Positions 8,745-20,397 of a stretch of 64,000 bases of DNA are shown here, piece by piece. The stretch comes from Lysobacteraceae bacterium 2PB. Its GTDB lineage: Bacteria; Pseudomonadota; Gammaproteobacteria; Xanthomonadales; Xanthomonadaceae. The stretch spans positions 1-64,000 of the forward strand of contig SCMT01000022.1 of NCBI GenBank assembly GCA_005502915.1, in the 5' to 3' direction. The notes under the pieces were generated by a model. It made no database searches. It worked only from the letters and a program-made list of their open reading frames with translations, and was not told the DNA's origin. Position 1 is the stretch's first letter; each line of letters opens with the position of its first letter. The position numbers and the translations under genes were made by a program.

Positions 8745-10277
8745 ATGTCGTACCGTTTCCGTCTCTTGTCCTGCGCCATCGCGCTCTGCCTCGCCAGCCC
8801 CGCCGCGCTCTCCGCCAACGGGATGGCGCACGGCGAACCCAGCCTCTCGCCGAAGGCGGCACCGCTCTCGTGGCGTGGCGCGGCGTATCGCAACCTGCGC
8901 AGCAGCGAGGTCCGCTACGACGCGATGCCCGCCGAGCGCCTGCTGCAGCTGCAGCAGCGCAACATCGCGAACGGCATGAAGGCGCCGCAGATCGGCATCG
9001 GCCGCCGCGCCGGGATCGAAAGTCGCCAGGCCCGTTTGCCGCGCCTGCAGTGGATGGGCGACAGCCGCGGCAACGCGGTGGCGCGGCTGCGCATCGCCTC
9101 GCCAGATGCGATGGGGCTGCGCGTCGGCCTGGACGTGAGCCGCCTGCCCGATGGCGTGGAACTGCGCTTCGCCGGCTCGGCGCGACCGGACGAGATCGTG
9201 GCGATGGTGCGCGCCGCCGATGCGAAGCGCCTGCCCGGACCGGACGGCCTGTACTGGACACCGAACACCGACGGCGAAGGACAGATCATCGAGATTTTCC
9301 GACCAGCCGGCGTGAAGGCCGCGAGCGTCGCGCTCGAAGCGCCGATGCTGTCGCACCTGGTCGCCGACACCCGCAGCAGCTTCAAATTGATCGAGAAAAT
9401 CGGCGAATCCGGGAGCTGCAACGTCGACGTGATCTGCCGCGTCAACGAACTCGGCCCCGCCTTCGCCAGCGTCAAGAACGCGGTCGCGCACATGCGCTAC
9501 GTGCGCACCGGCGGCGGCACCTACATCTGCACCGGCACCCTGCTCAATGACACCGTGCCCGGCACGCAGGTGCCTTATTTCCACACCGCGAACCACTGCT
9601 TCACCGACAACGGTTCGGTGGCGCCGGTCGCCTCGCAGATGCAGTCGGTCGCGAACACGCTCACGACTTTCTGGAACTACGAGACCACCGGCTGCGGCAA
9701 CCTCACCCAGTCGCCGACCACACAACTCACCGGCGGCGCCACCTACCTGTACTCCAGTCACGTGACCGACGGCATGCTGCTGCGGCTCAACAATGCCGCC
9801 CCGGCCGGCGCGTTCTTCGCCGGCTGGAACGCGAAGCCGCTGAATGCGAACGATGCGATCACCGGCATCCATCATCCGGCGGGCGACTCGAAGATGGTGT
9901 CGACCGGCCAGACCCGCAGCATCAGCAGCAGCGTCACCCGGGTCGGCTGGCTCAGCGGCACCACCGAGGGCGGCAGCAGCGGCTCCGGCCTTTTCAGTCT
10001 CGGCGCGAACGGCTACGTGCTGCGCGGCGGGCTGTGGCGCGGCGATGCCTCCTGCAGCAACACCGGTTCGCTCGCGAATTCGGCCAACTGGGACGAATAC
10101 TCGCGCTTCGACATCGACTTCACCAGCCTCAAGAGCTGGCTGGAACCCGAGCCCGAAGCCGCCAACGGTTCGCGCCCGCTGCTGCGTCCGCGCCCGGCGA
10201 ACAAGACCCCCTCGACGGCATCGCAGCTGCAGTCGCTGCGCCCGGCATCAGGCAGCGGCAACGCGCAGCGCCGCTGA
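8745..10277 (+). CDS. Exported lysyl-endopeptidase-like serine protease (S1 fold)
   Basis: A signal peptide (MSYRFRLLSCAIALCLASPAALSA) starts this 510-aa protein. Residues about 25-220 form a propeptide-like region. The trypsin-fold domain follows, with the catalytic triad visible as H284 in HTANHC, D342 in VTDGMLL and S412 in EGGSSGSGLF. The EGGSSGSG block and HTANHC are characteristic of the Achromobacter lysyl-endopeptidase branch. Paired cysteines flank the active-site segments. A short Pro/Arg-rich tail follows. It is likely secreted and matured by removal of the propeptide; cleavage after Lys is inferred from family. It stands alone on the plus strand and meets the efflux gene tail-to-tail. 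Confidence 0.88.
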   Translation: MSYRFRLLSCAIALCLASPAALSANGMAHGEPSLSPKAAPLSWRGAAYRNLRSSEVRYDAMPAERLLQLQQRNIANGMKAPQIGIGRRAGIESRQARLPRLQWMGDSRGNAVARLRIASPDAMGLRVGLDVSRLPDGVELRFAGSARPDEIVAMVRAADAKRLPGPDGLYWTPNTDGEGQIIEIFRPAGVKAASVALEAPMLSHLVADTRSSFKLIEKIGESGSCNVDVICRVNELGPAFASVKNAVAHMRYVRTGGGTYICTGTLLNDTVPGTQVPYFHTANHCFTDNGSVAPVASQMQSVANTLTTFWNYETTGCGNLTQSPTTQLTGGATYLYSSHVTDGMLLRLNNAAPAGAFFAGWNAKPLNANDAITGIHHPAGDSKMVSTGQTRSISSSVTRVGWLSGTTEGGSSGSGLFSLGANGYVLRGGLWRGDASCSNTGSLANSANWDEYSRFDIDFTSLKSWLEPEPEAANGSRPLLRPRPANKTPSTASQLQSLRPASGSGNAQRR

Positions 10278-10291
10278 GCGAAGACCTCCAG

Positions 10292-10313
10292 GCCGGCGCC
10301 TCAGAGCGCCGGC
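10292..10313. terminator. Shared hairpin between convergent genes
   Basis: GCCGGCGC-CTCAGA-GCGCCGGC is a perfect 8-bp stem lying just past the protease stop and overlapping the last codons of the convergent efflux gene. There is no clear T-run on either strand, so it is a weak terminator call. Confidence 0.4.
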
Positions 10314-11551
10314 GGCCCTGCCGCGACAGGTTCGGACTCCGGCGGCAGGCGCGTGTGCCGCACTTCCCACCACCACAGCACGAAGCCGATCAGCGTGCCC
10401 GCCGCAGCGCCCAGCGCCAGCCACAGCGGATGGTGGCTGAGCATCGGCGAGAACAGTCCGGCCACCGCCGTCTGCAGGATCAGGCTGGTGAACGCCTGCA
10501 GCGACGAGGCCGCGCCGCGCTGGCGCGGATACATGTCGAGGATGGCGAGGGTGAGGATCGGAAACACCAGCGAGATGCCCATGGCATTGATCGCCATCGG
10601 CACGATCGCCAGCGGCACCGTCGGCGCGGGCACCCACAGGGTGTAGCCGATGTTCAGCACAGCCGCGAAGCCGCAGAGCGCGAAGCCCGTGCCCGCCAGC
10701 CGCGTCCCGCTCATCCGCCCGGCCGCGCGACCGGACAGGAACGCGCCGAACACCATGCCGGCGATGGTCGGCACGAAGAACCAGCCGAACTGGTCCTCGC
10801 GCAGTTTCAGGTGGTCGAGCACGAACGCGGGCGCGGAGGCGATGTAGAGGAACAGCGCCGCGAAATTGAACGCACCGGCGGCGGCGAAGCGCTGGAAACG
10901 CCGGTTGAGGAAGATGTAGGCGTGGTTGCGCAGCAGCTGTTTCGGCGACGGGCGGAAGCGCGCTTCCGGCGGATGCGTCTCGGGCAGGCCCAGCCAGGTG
11001 ACCAGGATCATCACCACCGCGAACAGCACGAGGAACCAGAAGATCGCCGGCCAGCGCGCCCAGCCCAGGATCCAGCCGCCGAGCACCGGCGCCAGCGCGG
11101 GCGCGATGCCGAAGATCATCGAGACCTGGCTCATCAGCTTCTGCGCGAACTGCCCCTGGAACACATCGCGGATCGCCGCGCGTCCGACGATCAGGCCGAC
11201 GCCCGCCGACATGCCCTGCAACGCGCGGAAGAACAGCAGCTGCGGCAGGCTGTCCGCCAGCGCGCAACCGACCGACGCCAGCGCGAACACCGTCAAGCCG
11301 CCGAGGATGACGCGCTTGCGTCCCACCGCGTCCGACAGCGGGCCGTGCACCAGGCTCATCAATGCATAAGCCAGCAGGTAGACGCTGATCGTCTGCTGCA
11401 TCGCCACCTTGTCGGCGCCGAACTGCGCACCGATCTGCGGAAACGCAGGGAACATCGTGTCGATCGAGAACGGCCCGAGCATCGCCAGGCCGCCGAGGAT
11501 CAGCGAGAGGCGGCGCGAACCGGGCTTGCGGGCGGCATCGTGGTCTTGCAT
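10301..11551 (-). CDS. Bcr/CflA-family MFS drug-efflux transporter
   Basis: 416 aa with 12 predicted membrane segments. The first reads LILGGLAMLGPFSIDTMFPAFPQIG, typical of Bcr/CflA drug:H+ antiporters. The loop 2-3 MFS motif GPLSDAVGRKRVILGG and the antiporter motif region FGIAPALAPVLGGWI are both present. The start at 11551 (MQDHDAARK) is chosen because it puts a short cytoplasmic tail before the first segment and has GAGGA upstream; the longer frame adds 43 Arg/Pro-rich residues atypical of the family. It probably exports a toxic compound such as an antibiotic. It shares a terminator region with the protease. Confidence 0.88.
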   Translation of the reverse strand: MQDHDAARKPGSRRLSLILGGLAMLGPFSIDTMFPAFPQIGAQFGADKVAMQQTISVYLLAYALMSLVHGPLSDAVGRKRVILGGLTVFALASVGCALADSLPQLLFFRALQGMSAGVGLIVGRAAIRDVFQGQFAQKLMSQVSMIFGIAPALAPVLGGWILGWARWPAIFWFLVLFAVVMILVTWLGLPETHPPEARFRPSPKQLLRNHAYIFLNRRFQRFAAAGAFNFAALFLYIASAPAFVLDHLKLREDQFGWFFVPTIAGMVFGAFLSGRAAGRMSGTRLAGTGFALCGFAAVLNIGYTLWVPAPTVPLAIVPMAINAMGISLVFPILTLAILDMYPRQRGAASSLQAFTSLILQTAVAGLFSPMLSHHPLWLALGAAAGTLIGFVLWWWEVRHTRLPPESEPVAAGPPAL

Positions 11552-12007
11552 CGGAATGGATCCTCGCCCGGCGACGCGCGCGACGGCACGACCGGGGACG
11601 TGAACAGGGGTGGCCGGGCATTCAAGCACAGGCCCGGGGCGAACGGAAATCGGCCGCAGGGAAAGCACCCGCGTGACCACGCGGCGATTCCGATGGGCAC
11701 GCAGCAGTCACGCGGTGGACATGCGAGGACGACGGCAGGACGACCGGCGGACACCCGATCGCGCCATCGCAGCGCGCATTGAAGTCATGACGCACCGCCA
11801 TGGCGGCGGTACGCCCCGGCGGCTGAAAACGTGATTGACTGGGGAAAACGTTGTCATCGGTTCCATCAGGATGCGCACCGATCGCCCTCGAATACAGGCT
11901 GACCATCGTTGTCATCCCAAGCCCCGCGGACGCACGCGCGCCGGGCGCCGAAGGCACACCGCTCCCCCGCACCACGCCCGCCCCTGCGGGCCCATCAAGG
12001 AAAGACC
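11552..12007. other. Divergent intergenic region, efflux gene / chitinase
   Basis: About 455 bases without a convincing gene. It must hold the promoters for the minus-strand efflux pump and the plus-strand GH18 chitinase. A TTGACT hexamer at 11835-11840 lies in the most AT-rich patch, but no good -10 box follows at the right distance. An AAGGAAAG ribosome site precedes the chitinase ATG. I see no RNA gene here. Confidence 0.4.
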
Positions 12008-14563
12008 ATGTTGCGATCCTCCCTGTCCGTGAAGATCGGTGTCATGGCGGTGATCACCAGCGCCGCCGCGTGGCAGTTGCACGGCACCGTGTCGACGAAG
12101 TTCGCGCCCGGCGCGCGCAGTGTCGCGGTCGCCGCCGCATGCACCGACCCCGCGTGGAGCGCCACCGCCGTCTACAACGGCGGCCAGCGCGTCACGCACG
12201 AATCGAAGACCTACGAAGCCAGGTGGTGGAGCCAGGGCAACCTGCCCACCGCAGGCGATCCGTGGAAGTTCATCGCCAACTGCGGCAGCGACAGCGGCGG
12301 TGGCGGCACCACGCCGCCGGGCGGCTGTGCCGATCCGGTGTGGAGCGCCACGCTCGCCTATTCCGGCGGGCAGCGCGTGACCCATGAATCGAAGACCTAC
12401 CAGGCGAAGTGGTGGACCCAGGGCAACGTGCCCAGCGCCGGCGATCCCTGGGCCTTCGTGGCCAACTGCGGCAGCGGCGGAGGCGGCACCAATCCGCCGG
12501 GCGACACCCTGGTCACCGTGCCCGCGCCCACCGGGCACCTGCTCTGCCAGCCCGAGCGCCTGGCGCGCACGCCCGACCTCGACATTCCCTACTGCCACAC
12601 CTACCAGACCGGCGGCAAGGAAAAGCTCGCCAACCAGAGCCGTCGCCGGATCATCGGCTACTTCACCAGCTGGCGCACCGGCAAGAACGGCCAGCCGGCC
12701 TACCTCGCCAACGACATCCCCTGGGGCAAGCTCACCCACATCAACTACGCCTTCGCCCACGTCGATGCGAACCACCGCATTTCGGTCGGCGAGAACGTCC
12801 CCGGCAACGCCGCGACCGACATGAGCTGGCCCGGCGTGGCCGGTGCGGAACTCGATCCCTCGCTGCCGTACAAGGGCCACTTCAACCTGCTGATGAAGTA
12901 CAAGCGCCTCAACCCGGGCGTGCGCACGCTGATCTCGGTCGGCGGCTGGGCCGAAACCGGCGGTTACTTCGACGCCGCGGGCAACCGCGTCAACAGCGGC
13001 GGCTTCTACAGCATGACCATCAACGCCGACGGCAGCATCAACCAGGCCGGCATCGACGCCTTCGCCGATTCGTCGGTCGCCTTCCTGCGCCGGTACGGGT
13101 TCGACGGCCTCGACATCGACTACGAATATCCGACCTCGATGCTCGACGCCGGCAATCCGCTGGACTGGGCGGTCGCCAACCCGCGTCGCGCGCACCTCAA
13201 CAAGGGCTACAACGCGCTGATGAAGACCCTGCGCGAGAAGCTCGACCGCGCCGCCGCGCAGGATGGCCGCTACTACCAGCTCACCGCTGCCGTGCCCGCC
13301 TCGGGCTACCTGCTGCGCGGCATGGAGGCCTTCGACAGCCTGCGCTACCTCGACTTCGTCAACGTGATGTCCTACGACCTGCACGGCGCCTGGAACGAAT
13401 TCGTCGGCCCGAACGCGGCGCTGTTCGATGACGGCAGGGATGCGGAGCTGGTGCGCTGGAATGTGTATTCGAGCGCGCAGTTCGGCGGCATCGGCTATCT
13501 CAACACCGACTGGGCATGGCACTACTACCGCGGCGCGCTGCCGGGTTCGCGCATCAACATCGGCGTGCCCTACTACACGCGCGGCTGGCGCAACGTCACC
13601 GGCGGCACCAACGGCCTGTGGGGAACCGCCGGCCTGAGCAGCGGCTGCCCGGTCGGCCTGAAGACCTGCGGCGATGGCGCGGTCGGCATCGACAACCTCT
13701 GGCACGACCTCGAGAACGGCAAGGAAGTCGGCGCCGGCTCCAACCCGATGTGGCATGCGAAGAACCTCGAACGCCAGCATCCGGGCAGCTACCTGGCCAG
13801 CTACGGCCTCGACCCGGCGCTCCCCGCGAACCGCATCACCGGCAGCTACCAGCGCTTCTACGACGCCACCCTGGCCGCACCGTGGCTGTGGAACGCGACG
13901 AAGAAGGTGTTCCTGTCGACAGAAGACGAGACCTCGATCGCGCGCAAGGCCGCATGGGCCGAACGCAACGATGTCGGCGGCGTGATGTTCTGGGAACTGG
14001 CCGGCGACTACGCCTGGCATCCGCAGCGCAACAACGGCCAGGGCGAGTACTTCATCGGCACCACGCTGACCACGCTGCTGCACGACACCTTCAGCCGCGC
14101 GGCAGTCACGCCGGTGCAGGTGCAGGCCCCGACGATCGCTGCGCCGACGGCCGCGATCGACGTGCGCTTCGCGCTCGCCGGGTTCGCCCTGGGCGACAGC
14201 AACTACCCGATCTCGCCCAAGCTGACCATTACCAACCGCTCCACCCGCGCCCTGCCCGGCGGCACCGAGTTCCAGTTCGACGTGCCCACCGCCGCGCCCG
14301 CGAACCTGTCCGACCAGTCCGGTTTCGGCCTGCGCACCATCGTCACCGGCCACAGCGGCAACAACATCGGCGGACTCAAGGGCGACTTCCACCGCGTCGC
14401 GGTGAAGCTGCCGGCCTGGCAGACGCTGGCGGCCGGCCAGAGCGTGACCCTGACGATCGTGTACCAGTACCCGATCTCCGGGCCGTCGAACTACACGGTC
14501 GCCCTGGGTGGCAAGAGCTATGCGATCCGCGAGGAAAAGCCGTACCTGCCCTACCTGCCTTGA
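12008..14563 (+). CDS. Exported GH18 chitinase with two CBM5/12 domains
   Basis: 851 aa. After an N-terminal export segment (about 1-43) come two chitin-binding CBM5/12 modules (about 45-97 and 107-158), each with the AKWW/ARWW-x-QGN aromatic core and separated by Gly/Ser/Pro linkers. The GH18 barrel (about 210-690) carries the catalytic motif FDGLDIDYE, with acid/base Glu at 373, and VMSYDLHGAWN. A C-terminal beta domain (about 710-851) resembles the chitinase C-terminal module. The enzyme cleaves internal or terminal beta-1,4 bonds in chitin outside the cell. The ATG at 12008 has AAGGAAAG before it. The GH19 gene follows on the same strand after 136 bases. Confidence 0.93.
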   Translation: MLRSSLSVKIGVMAVITSAAAWQLHGTVSTKFAPGARSVAVAAACTDPAWSATAVYNGGQRVTHESKTYEARWWSQGNLPTAGDPWKFIANCGSDSGGGGTTPPGGCADPVWSATLAYSGGQRVTHESKTYQAKWWTQGNVPSAGDPWAFVANCGSGGGGTNPPGDTLVTVPAPTGHLLCQPERLARTPDLDIPYCHTYQTGGKEKLANQSRRRIIGYFTSWRTGKNGQPAYLANDIPWGKLTHINYAFAHVDANHRISVGENVPGNAATDMSWPGVAGAELDPSLPYKGHFNLLMKYKRLNPGVRTLISVGGWAETGGYFDAAGNRVNSGGFYSMTINADGSINQAGIDAFADSSVAFLRRYGFDGLDIDYEYPTSMLDAGNPLDWAVANPRRAHLNKGYNALMKTLREKLDRAAAQDGRYYQLTAAVPASGYLLRGMEAFDSLRYLDFVNVMSYDLHGAWNEFVGPNAALFDDGRDAELVRWNVYSSAQFGGIGYLNTDWAWHYYRGALPGSRINIGVPYYTRGWRNVTGGTNGLWGTAGLSSGCPVGLKTCGDGAVGIDNLWHDLENGKEVGAGSNPMWHAKNLERQHPGSYLASYGLDPALPANRITGSYQRFYDATLAAPWLWNATKKVFLSTEDETSIARKAAWAERNDVGGVMFWELAGDYAWHPQRNNGQGEYFIGTTLTTLLHDTFSRAAVTPVQVQAPTIAAPTAAIDVRFALAGFALGDSNYPISPKLTITNRSTRALPGGTEFQFDVPTAAPANLSDQSGFGLRTIVTGHSGNNIGGLKGDFHRVAVKLPAWQTLAAGQSVTLTIVYQYPISGPSNYTVALGGKSYAIREEKPYLPYLP

Positions 14564-14581
14564 TGCGGTGAGCGGCATCCC

Positions 14582-14608
14582 GGGCGGCGTGCCTCGTGCG
14601 CGCCGCCC
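14582..14608 (+). terminator. GC hairpin after the GH18 gene
   Basis: GGGCGGCG and CGCCGCCC form an 8-bp stem about 20 bases past the chitinase stop. No T-run follows, so it may be an mRNA-stabilising hairpin or a weak terminator between the two chitinase genes. Confidence 0.3.
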
Positions 14609-14699
14609 CTCCGCTCGACCGTCGCACGCATCCCCCTCGATCGCAGGCGTGCACCACGCGATGCATGCCTGGATCACGCACAGACATTCCGGAGACACC

Positions 14700-16130
14700 A
14701 TGTCCAGATCCTCTCGAACCCACGCGGGCGCCCTGCTGTGCCTGCTGCTCGGCGGCGCCACGGCCCTCGATGTCGACGCCGCATCGCCGCGCATCACGCG
14801 GCTCGCCACCGCACTGCCCACCTGCGGTGCCTGGCAGGCCAGCAAGGTCTATCTCGGCGGCCAGTACGTCGTCCACAACACCACCACCTGGCGCGCCAGG
14901 TGGTGGACGCAGAACAACGAGCCGGCGAAGAACGACGTGTGGGAAGCCCGGCCCGCCGGCGAATGCAGCTTCGACGGCAGCACCGGTCCCGGCACGGGCA
15001 CGCCCACCGGCATCCCCACGAAGAGCGAAGCCGAAGCGAACGAAGTCCGCTTGACCGCGAGCCCGCTGTTCCAGCAGATCAAGGCCTCGGTGCGCACGCT
15101 CGACACCGCGTCCGTGGAAGCGGTCGCGCCCGGCCGCGCCGCCAATCCGGCGAACGTGCGCCGGGTCGAACGCCTGCTGACGGCGAACGACTGGCAACTG
15201 CTGTTCCCGATGCGCGATGCCAGCTACACCTACACGCGCTTCCTCCAGGCAGTCGCGAAATTCCCCGCACTCTGCGGCGATTACAGCGACGGCCGCAACG
15301 CCGACGCCATCTGCAGCAAGGGCCTGGCCACGATGTTCGCCCACTTCGCGCAGGAAACCGGCGCGCACGACCCGAACTCGCCGATCCAGCAGTGGCGGCA
15401 GGGCCTGTACTTCCTCCGCGAAGCCGGTTGCAGCGACAGCGGCACCAGCTGCGGCTACAACGCCGAATGCGCGCCTTCGACCTGGCAGGGACAGACCTGG
15501 CCCTGCGGAAAGAACGCCGATGGCAGCTTCAAGAAGTACTACGGACGCGGCGCGAAGCAGCTGTCGTACAACTACAACTACGGCCCGTTCTCGCTCGCGA
15601 TGTTCGGCACCGTGCGCACGCTGCTCGACAGGCCCGAACTGGTCTCGGACACCTGGCTGAACCTGGCATCGGCCACGTTCTTCTACGTGTATCCGCAGCC
15701 GCCGAAGCCCTCGATGCTGCACGTGGTCGACGGCACCTGGAAGCCCAACGCCGCCGATGCCGCCGCGAACATCAGCGCAGGATTCGGCGCCACCATCAAC
15801 ATCATCAACGGCGGCATCGAGTGCAACTCCGGCACCGACAAGCCGCAGGCCGCCAACCGCATCAGCTACTACCGCGAGATGGCGAAGTTCTTCGTCGTGC
15901 CCGTACCGACCACCGAGTCGCTGAGTTGCGCCACGCAGAAACCCTTCCCCGCCAACGGCGCCGGCGCGCAGCCGCTGAACTGGGAACAGGACTGGAGCTA
16001 CGACCCGACCCGGCCCGACGGCAAGACCTACGCCTGCAAGCTGGTCGCATACCAGACCCCGTTCAACGCCCTGGTCCCCGGCGACTACGTCAAGTGCGTC
16101 GAACACCACTTCAAGGTCACCCTGAAGTAG
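14700..16130 (+). CDS. Exported GH19 chitinase with CBM5/12
   Basis: 476 aa. A signal peptide (about 1-28, ending VDA-A) is followed by one CBM5/12 module (TCGAWQASKVYLGGQ ... RARWWTQNNEP, about 40-85), a Gly/Thr/Pro linker, and a GH19 lysozyme-like catalytic domain from about 120. The catalytic acid is E219 in HFAQETGAHD, and the substrate-groove signature YYGRGAKQLSYNYNYG follows. Many Cys suggest disulfides. The ATG at 14700 has GGAG upstream; an in-frame upstream ATG lacks one. Bacterial GH19 enzymes attack chitin by inversion and often inhibit fungi, complementing the retaining GH18 enzyme upstream. Confidence 0.93.
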   Translation: MSRSSRTHAGALLCLLLGGATALDVDAASPRITRLATALPTCGAWQASKVYLGGQYVVHNTTTWRARWWTQNNEPAKNDVWEARPAGECSFDGSTGPGTGTPTGIPTKSEAEANEVRLTASPLFQQIKASVRTLDTASVEAVAPGRAANPANVRRVERLLTANDWQLLFPMRDASYTYTRFLQAVAKFPALCGDYSDGRNADAICSKGLATMFAHFAQETGAHDPNSPIQQWRQGLYFLREAGCSDSGTSCGYNAECAPSTWQGQTWPCGKNADGSFKKYYGRGAKQLSYNYNYGPFSLAMFGTVRTLLDRPELVSDTWLNLASATFFYVYPQPPKPSMLHVVDGTWKPNAADAAANISAGFGATINIINGGIECNSGTDKPQAANRISYYREMAKFFVVPVPTTESLSCATQKPFPANGAGAQPLNWEQDWSYDPTRPDGKTYACKLVAYQTPFNALVPGDYVKCVEHHFKVTLK

Positions 16131-16149
16131 GCCCGCCAGGCGAAACAGA

Positions 16150-16172
16150 TCGGGGCCGGGACACGGCCCCGA
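16150..16172 (+). terminator. Hairpin after the GH19 gene
   Basis: TCGGGGCC-GGGACAC-GGCCCCGA forms a perfect 8-bp stem 20 bases after the chitinase stop. The following bases are T-poor, so intrinsic termination may be partial. Confidence 0.5.
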
Positions 16173-16266
16173 CCTGACTTCGCCACCAGCAATCAAGGAC
16201 TTGCACCGGCCGCACGGCAGACGACCGGCGGCGCCCATGCGGTCGCCGGGACCGGGGCCGACCCGC

Positions 16267-16272
16267 TATAAT
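16267..16272 (+). promoter_or_regulatory. Perfect -10 box (TATAAT) for the glycine riboswitch-gcvP transcript
   Basis: A consensus TATAAT sits in otherwise very GC-rich DNA about 10 bases before the first riboswitch stem, placing transcription start at the riboswitch 5' edge. No good -35 hexamer is seen at 17 bp. Confidence 0.7.
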
Positions 16273-16281
16273 CCGCCCCGC

Positions 16282-16522
16282 ACGGTGGGAGAAGCGGTCA
16301 GCCGCGTCACGATGACGCCAGGCCGCTGCCGAAGGCGCAAACGCCCGTAATCGCTCAGGCCCCACAACCACCGTCGATCCAAACACTCTGGAGAGATCGG
16401 CCGCCCACCGCAGTACGGGCAGCGCCGGCGCCGAAGGGGCAAGAAACGCGTCACGGGAGCGTCCCTCCCCCCGCCTCCCGCGGATCGCGCTTCCAAACTC
16501 TCAGGCAGAAGGACAGAGGGGC
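16282..16522 (+). promoter_or_regulatory. Tandem glycine riboswitch upstream of gcvP
   Basis: Two glycine aptamers lie head to tail. Aptamer 1 (about 16282-16375) starts ACGGTGGGAGAAGC, holds the conserved GCCGAAGGCGCAA core and ends AATCGCTCAGGC before a closing ACCACCGT arm. Aptamer 2 (about 16384-16522) starts CTCTGGAGAG, holds GCCGAAGGGGCAAG and ends AAACTCTCAGGCAGAAGGACAGAG, a near-consensus Rfam-type glycine aptamer. The two are joined by a short linker, as in known tandem switches. The gcvP start is about 70 bases beyond. Such switches usually turn on glycine-cleavage genes when glycine is high; the expression platform (translation or termination) is not clear here. Confidence 0.93.
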
Positions 16523-16594
16523 ACCCATTCGACCCGGCTCGACGGGTCGCAACGCCCCTCCCGCGGCCCCGCCGCGCCAGACGATGCCTTCTCC

Positions 16595-19501
<2,907 letters not shown>

Positions 19502-19525
19502 GCCGACTCGCCATCACGCGACACG

Positions 19526-19552
19526 AAAAGGCCCCGCGATGCGGGGCCTTTT
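19526..19552 (+). terminator. Rho-independent terminator of gcvP
   Basis: AAAAGGCCCCGC-GAT-GCGGGGCCTTTT is a perfect stem with a T-run, 24 bases after the gcvP stop. It also reads as a terminator from the opposite strand and may serve the convergent anti-sigma gene. Confidence 0.92.
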
Positions 19553-19596
19553 CCTTGAGGCTTGCATGTGCAGACGCCCCGGTCTCAGGACGCGGC

Positions 19597-20397
19597 TCAG
19601 CGCCATTCGTCATCCCGCGCTGCACGCTCCGTTTCGGCATCGAAAGCTTCACCCGCGAGCGCCACGTCGATCGCGGCCTGCAGCTCAGGCGTCATGGCTG
19701 CCGATGCCTGCGACCACTTCCCACCATCGACTGCAGGCGCATCGCCAAGCGCGGAAAGACGCCAAACGCCGTCACGGCGGCACGCCAATCCGCTCAGCGC
19801 CGCGTCTTCGCGATAGATGAAACTGCGGCAGATGCGGCCATCGTGCGTACGGAAGGTCAGGCCGATCGTCACCGCCGACGCGGCATTCGGCGCGGAGGCC
19901 AGCCCGCGATCGAGTTCGTCCGCGAGCACACCTCCGGCGATGAGATCACCATCGCTCAGGCGTACCGGCGACTGCGTCTTCTGCCAGGCACCACCCACCG
20001 CGACGACGGCGATCGTCGCCGCCAACGCATAGCCCAGCCACGCCGGCGCTGCCTGTCGACGCGGAGTCCGCGCGGGCAAGGCCAGGACGTTCGGCGTCTC
20101 CGTGGACGGCGCCGCATGTCCTGCGAACGGCGGGACATCCGCAAGCATCGCCTGCAGGTGCGCCGGTACGGGTTCGTCGAGCGCGTCGGCGAACGCATCG
20201 CGCACCCGGACCTGCAGGCGACGGTCGCGCGCAAGGCGCGCAGCCAGTACGGGATCGGCGGCGATCGCGGCATCGATGCGCGCGCGGGTGTCGGCATCCG
20301 CTTCGTTGTCGAGATAGGCCTGCCAGTCGACGGGATCGATGCCGTGCGCGTCGTCGTGCGCCTTGTCGTGCATGTCGTCTTGCGTGTTGCCGTTCAT
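19597..20397 (-). CDS. Membrane-anchored anti-sigma factor
   Basis: 266 aa. The N-terminal region (about 20-95) matches the zinc-less anti-sigma type: DWQAYLDNEADADTRARIDAAI, then an Ala-rich helix pair. One membrane segment (WLGYALAATIAVVAVGGAW, about 119-137) separates it from a periplasmic domain of about 125 residues with two Cys (GRICRSF and SGLACRR). It should hold the ECF sigma factor, encoded immediately upstream with an ATGA overlap, at the membrane until a periplasmic signal releases it. The role rests on architecture and on the coupled sigma gene. Confidence 0.82.
   Translation of the reverse strand: MNGNTQDDMHDKAHDDAHGIDPVDWQAYLDNEADADTRARIDAAIAADPVLAARLARDRRLQVRVRDAFADALDEPVPAHLQAMLADVPPFAGHAAPSTETPNVLALPARTPRRQAAPAWLGYALAATIAVVAVGGAWQKTQSPVRLSDGDLIAGGVLADELDRGLASAPNAASAVTIGLTFRTHDGRICRSFIYREDAALSGLACRRDGVWRLSALGDAPAVDGGKWSQASAAMTPELQAAIDVALAGEAFDAETERAARDDEWR

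Noticed and set aside
11912-14845. 977-codon open frame on the minus strand over the GH18 chitinase
   Set aside because: Antisense shadow of a recognised gene; GC-rich codon bias keeps the opposite frame open, and the product has no recognisable domain.
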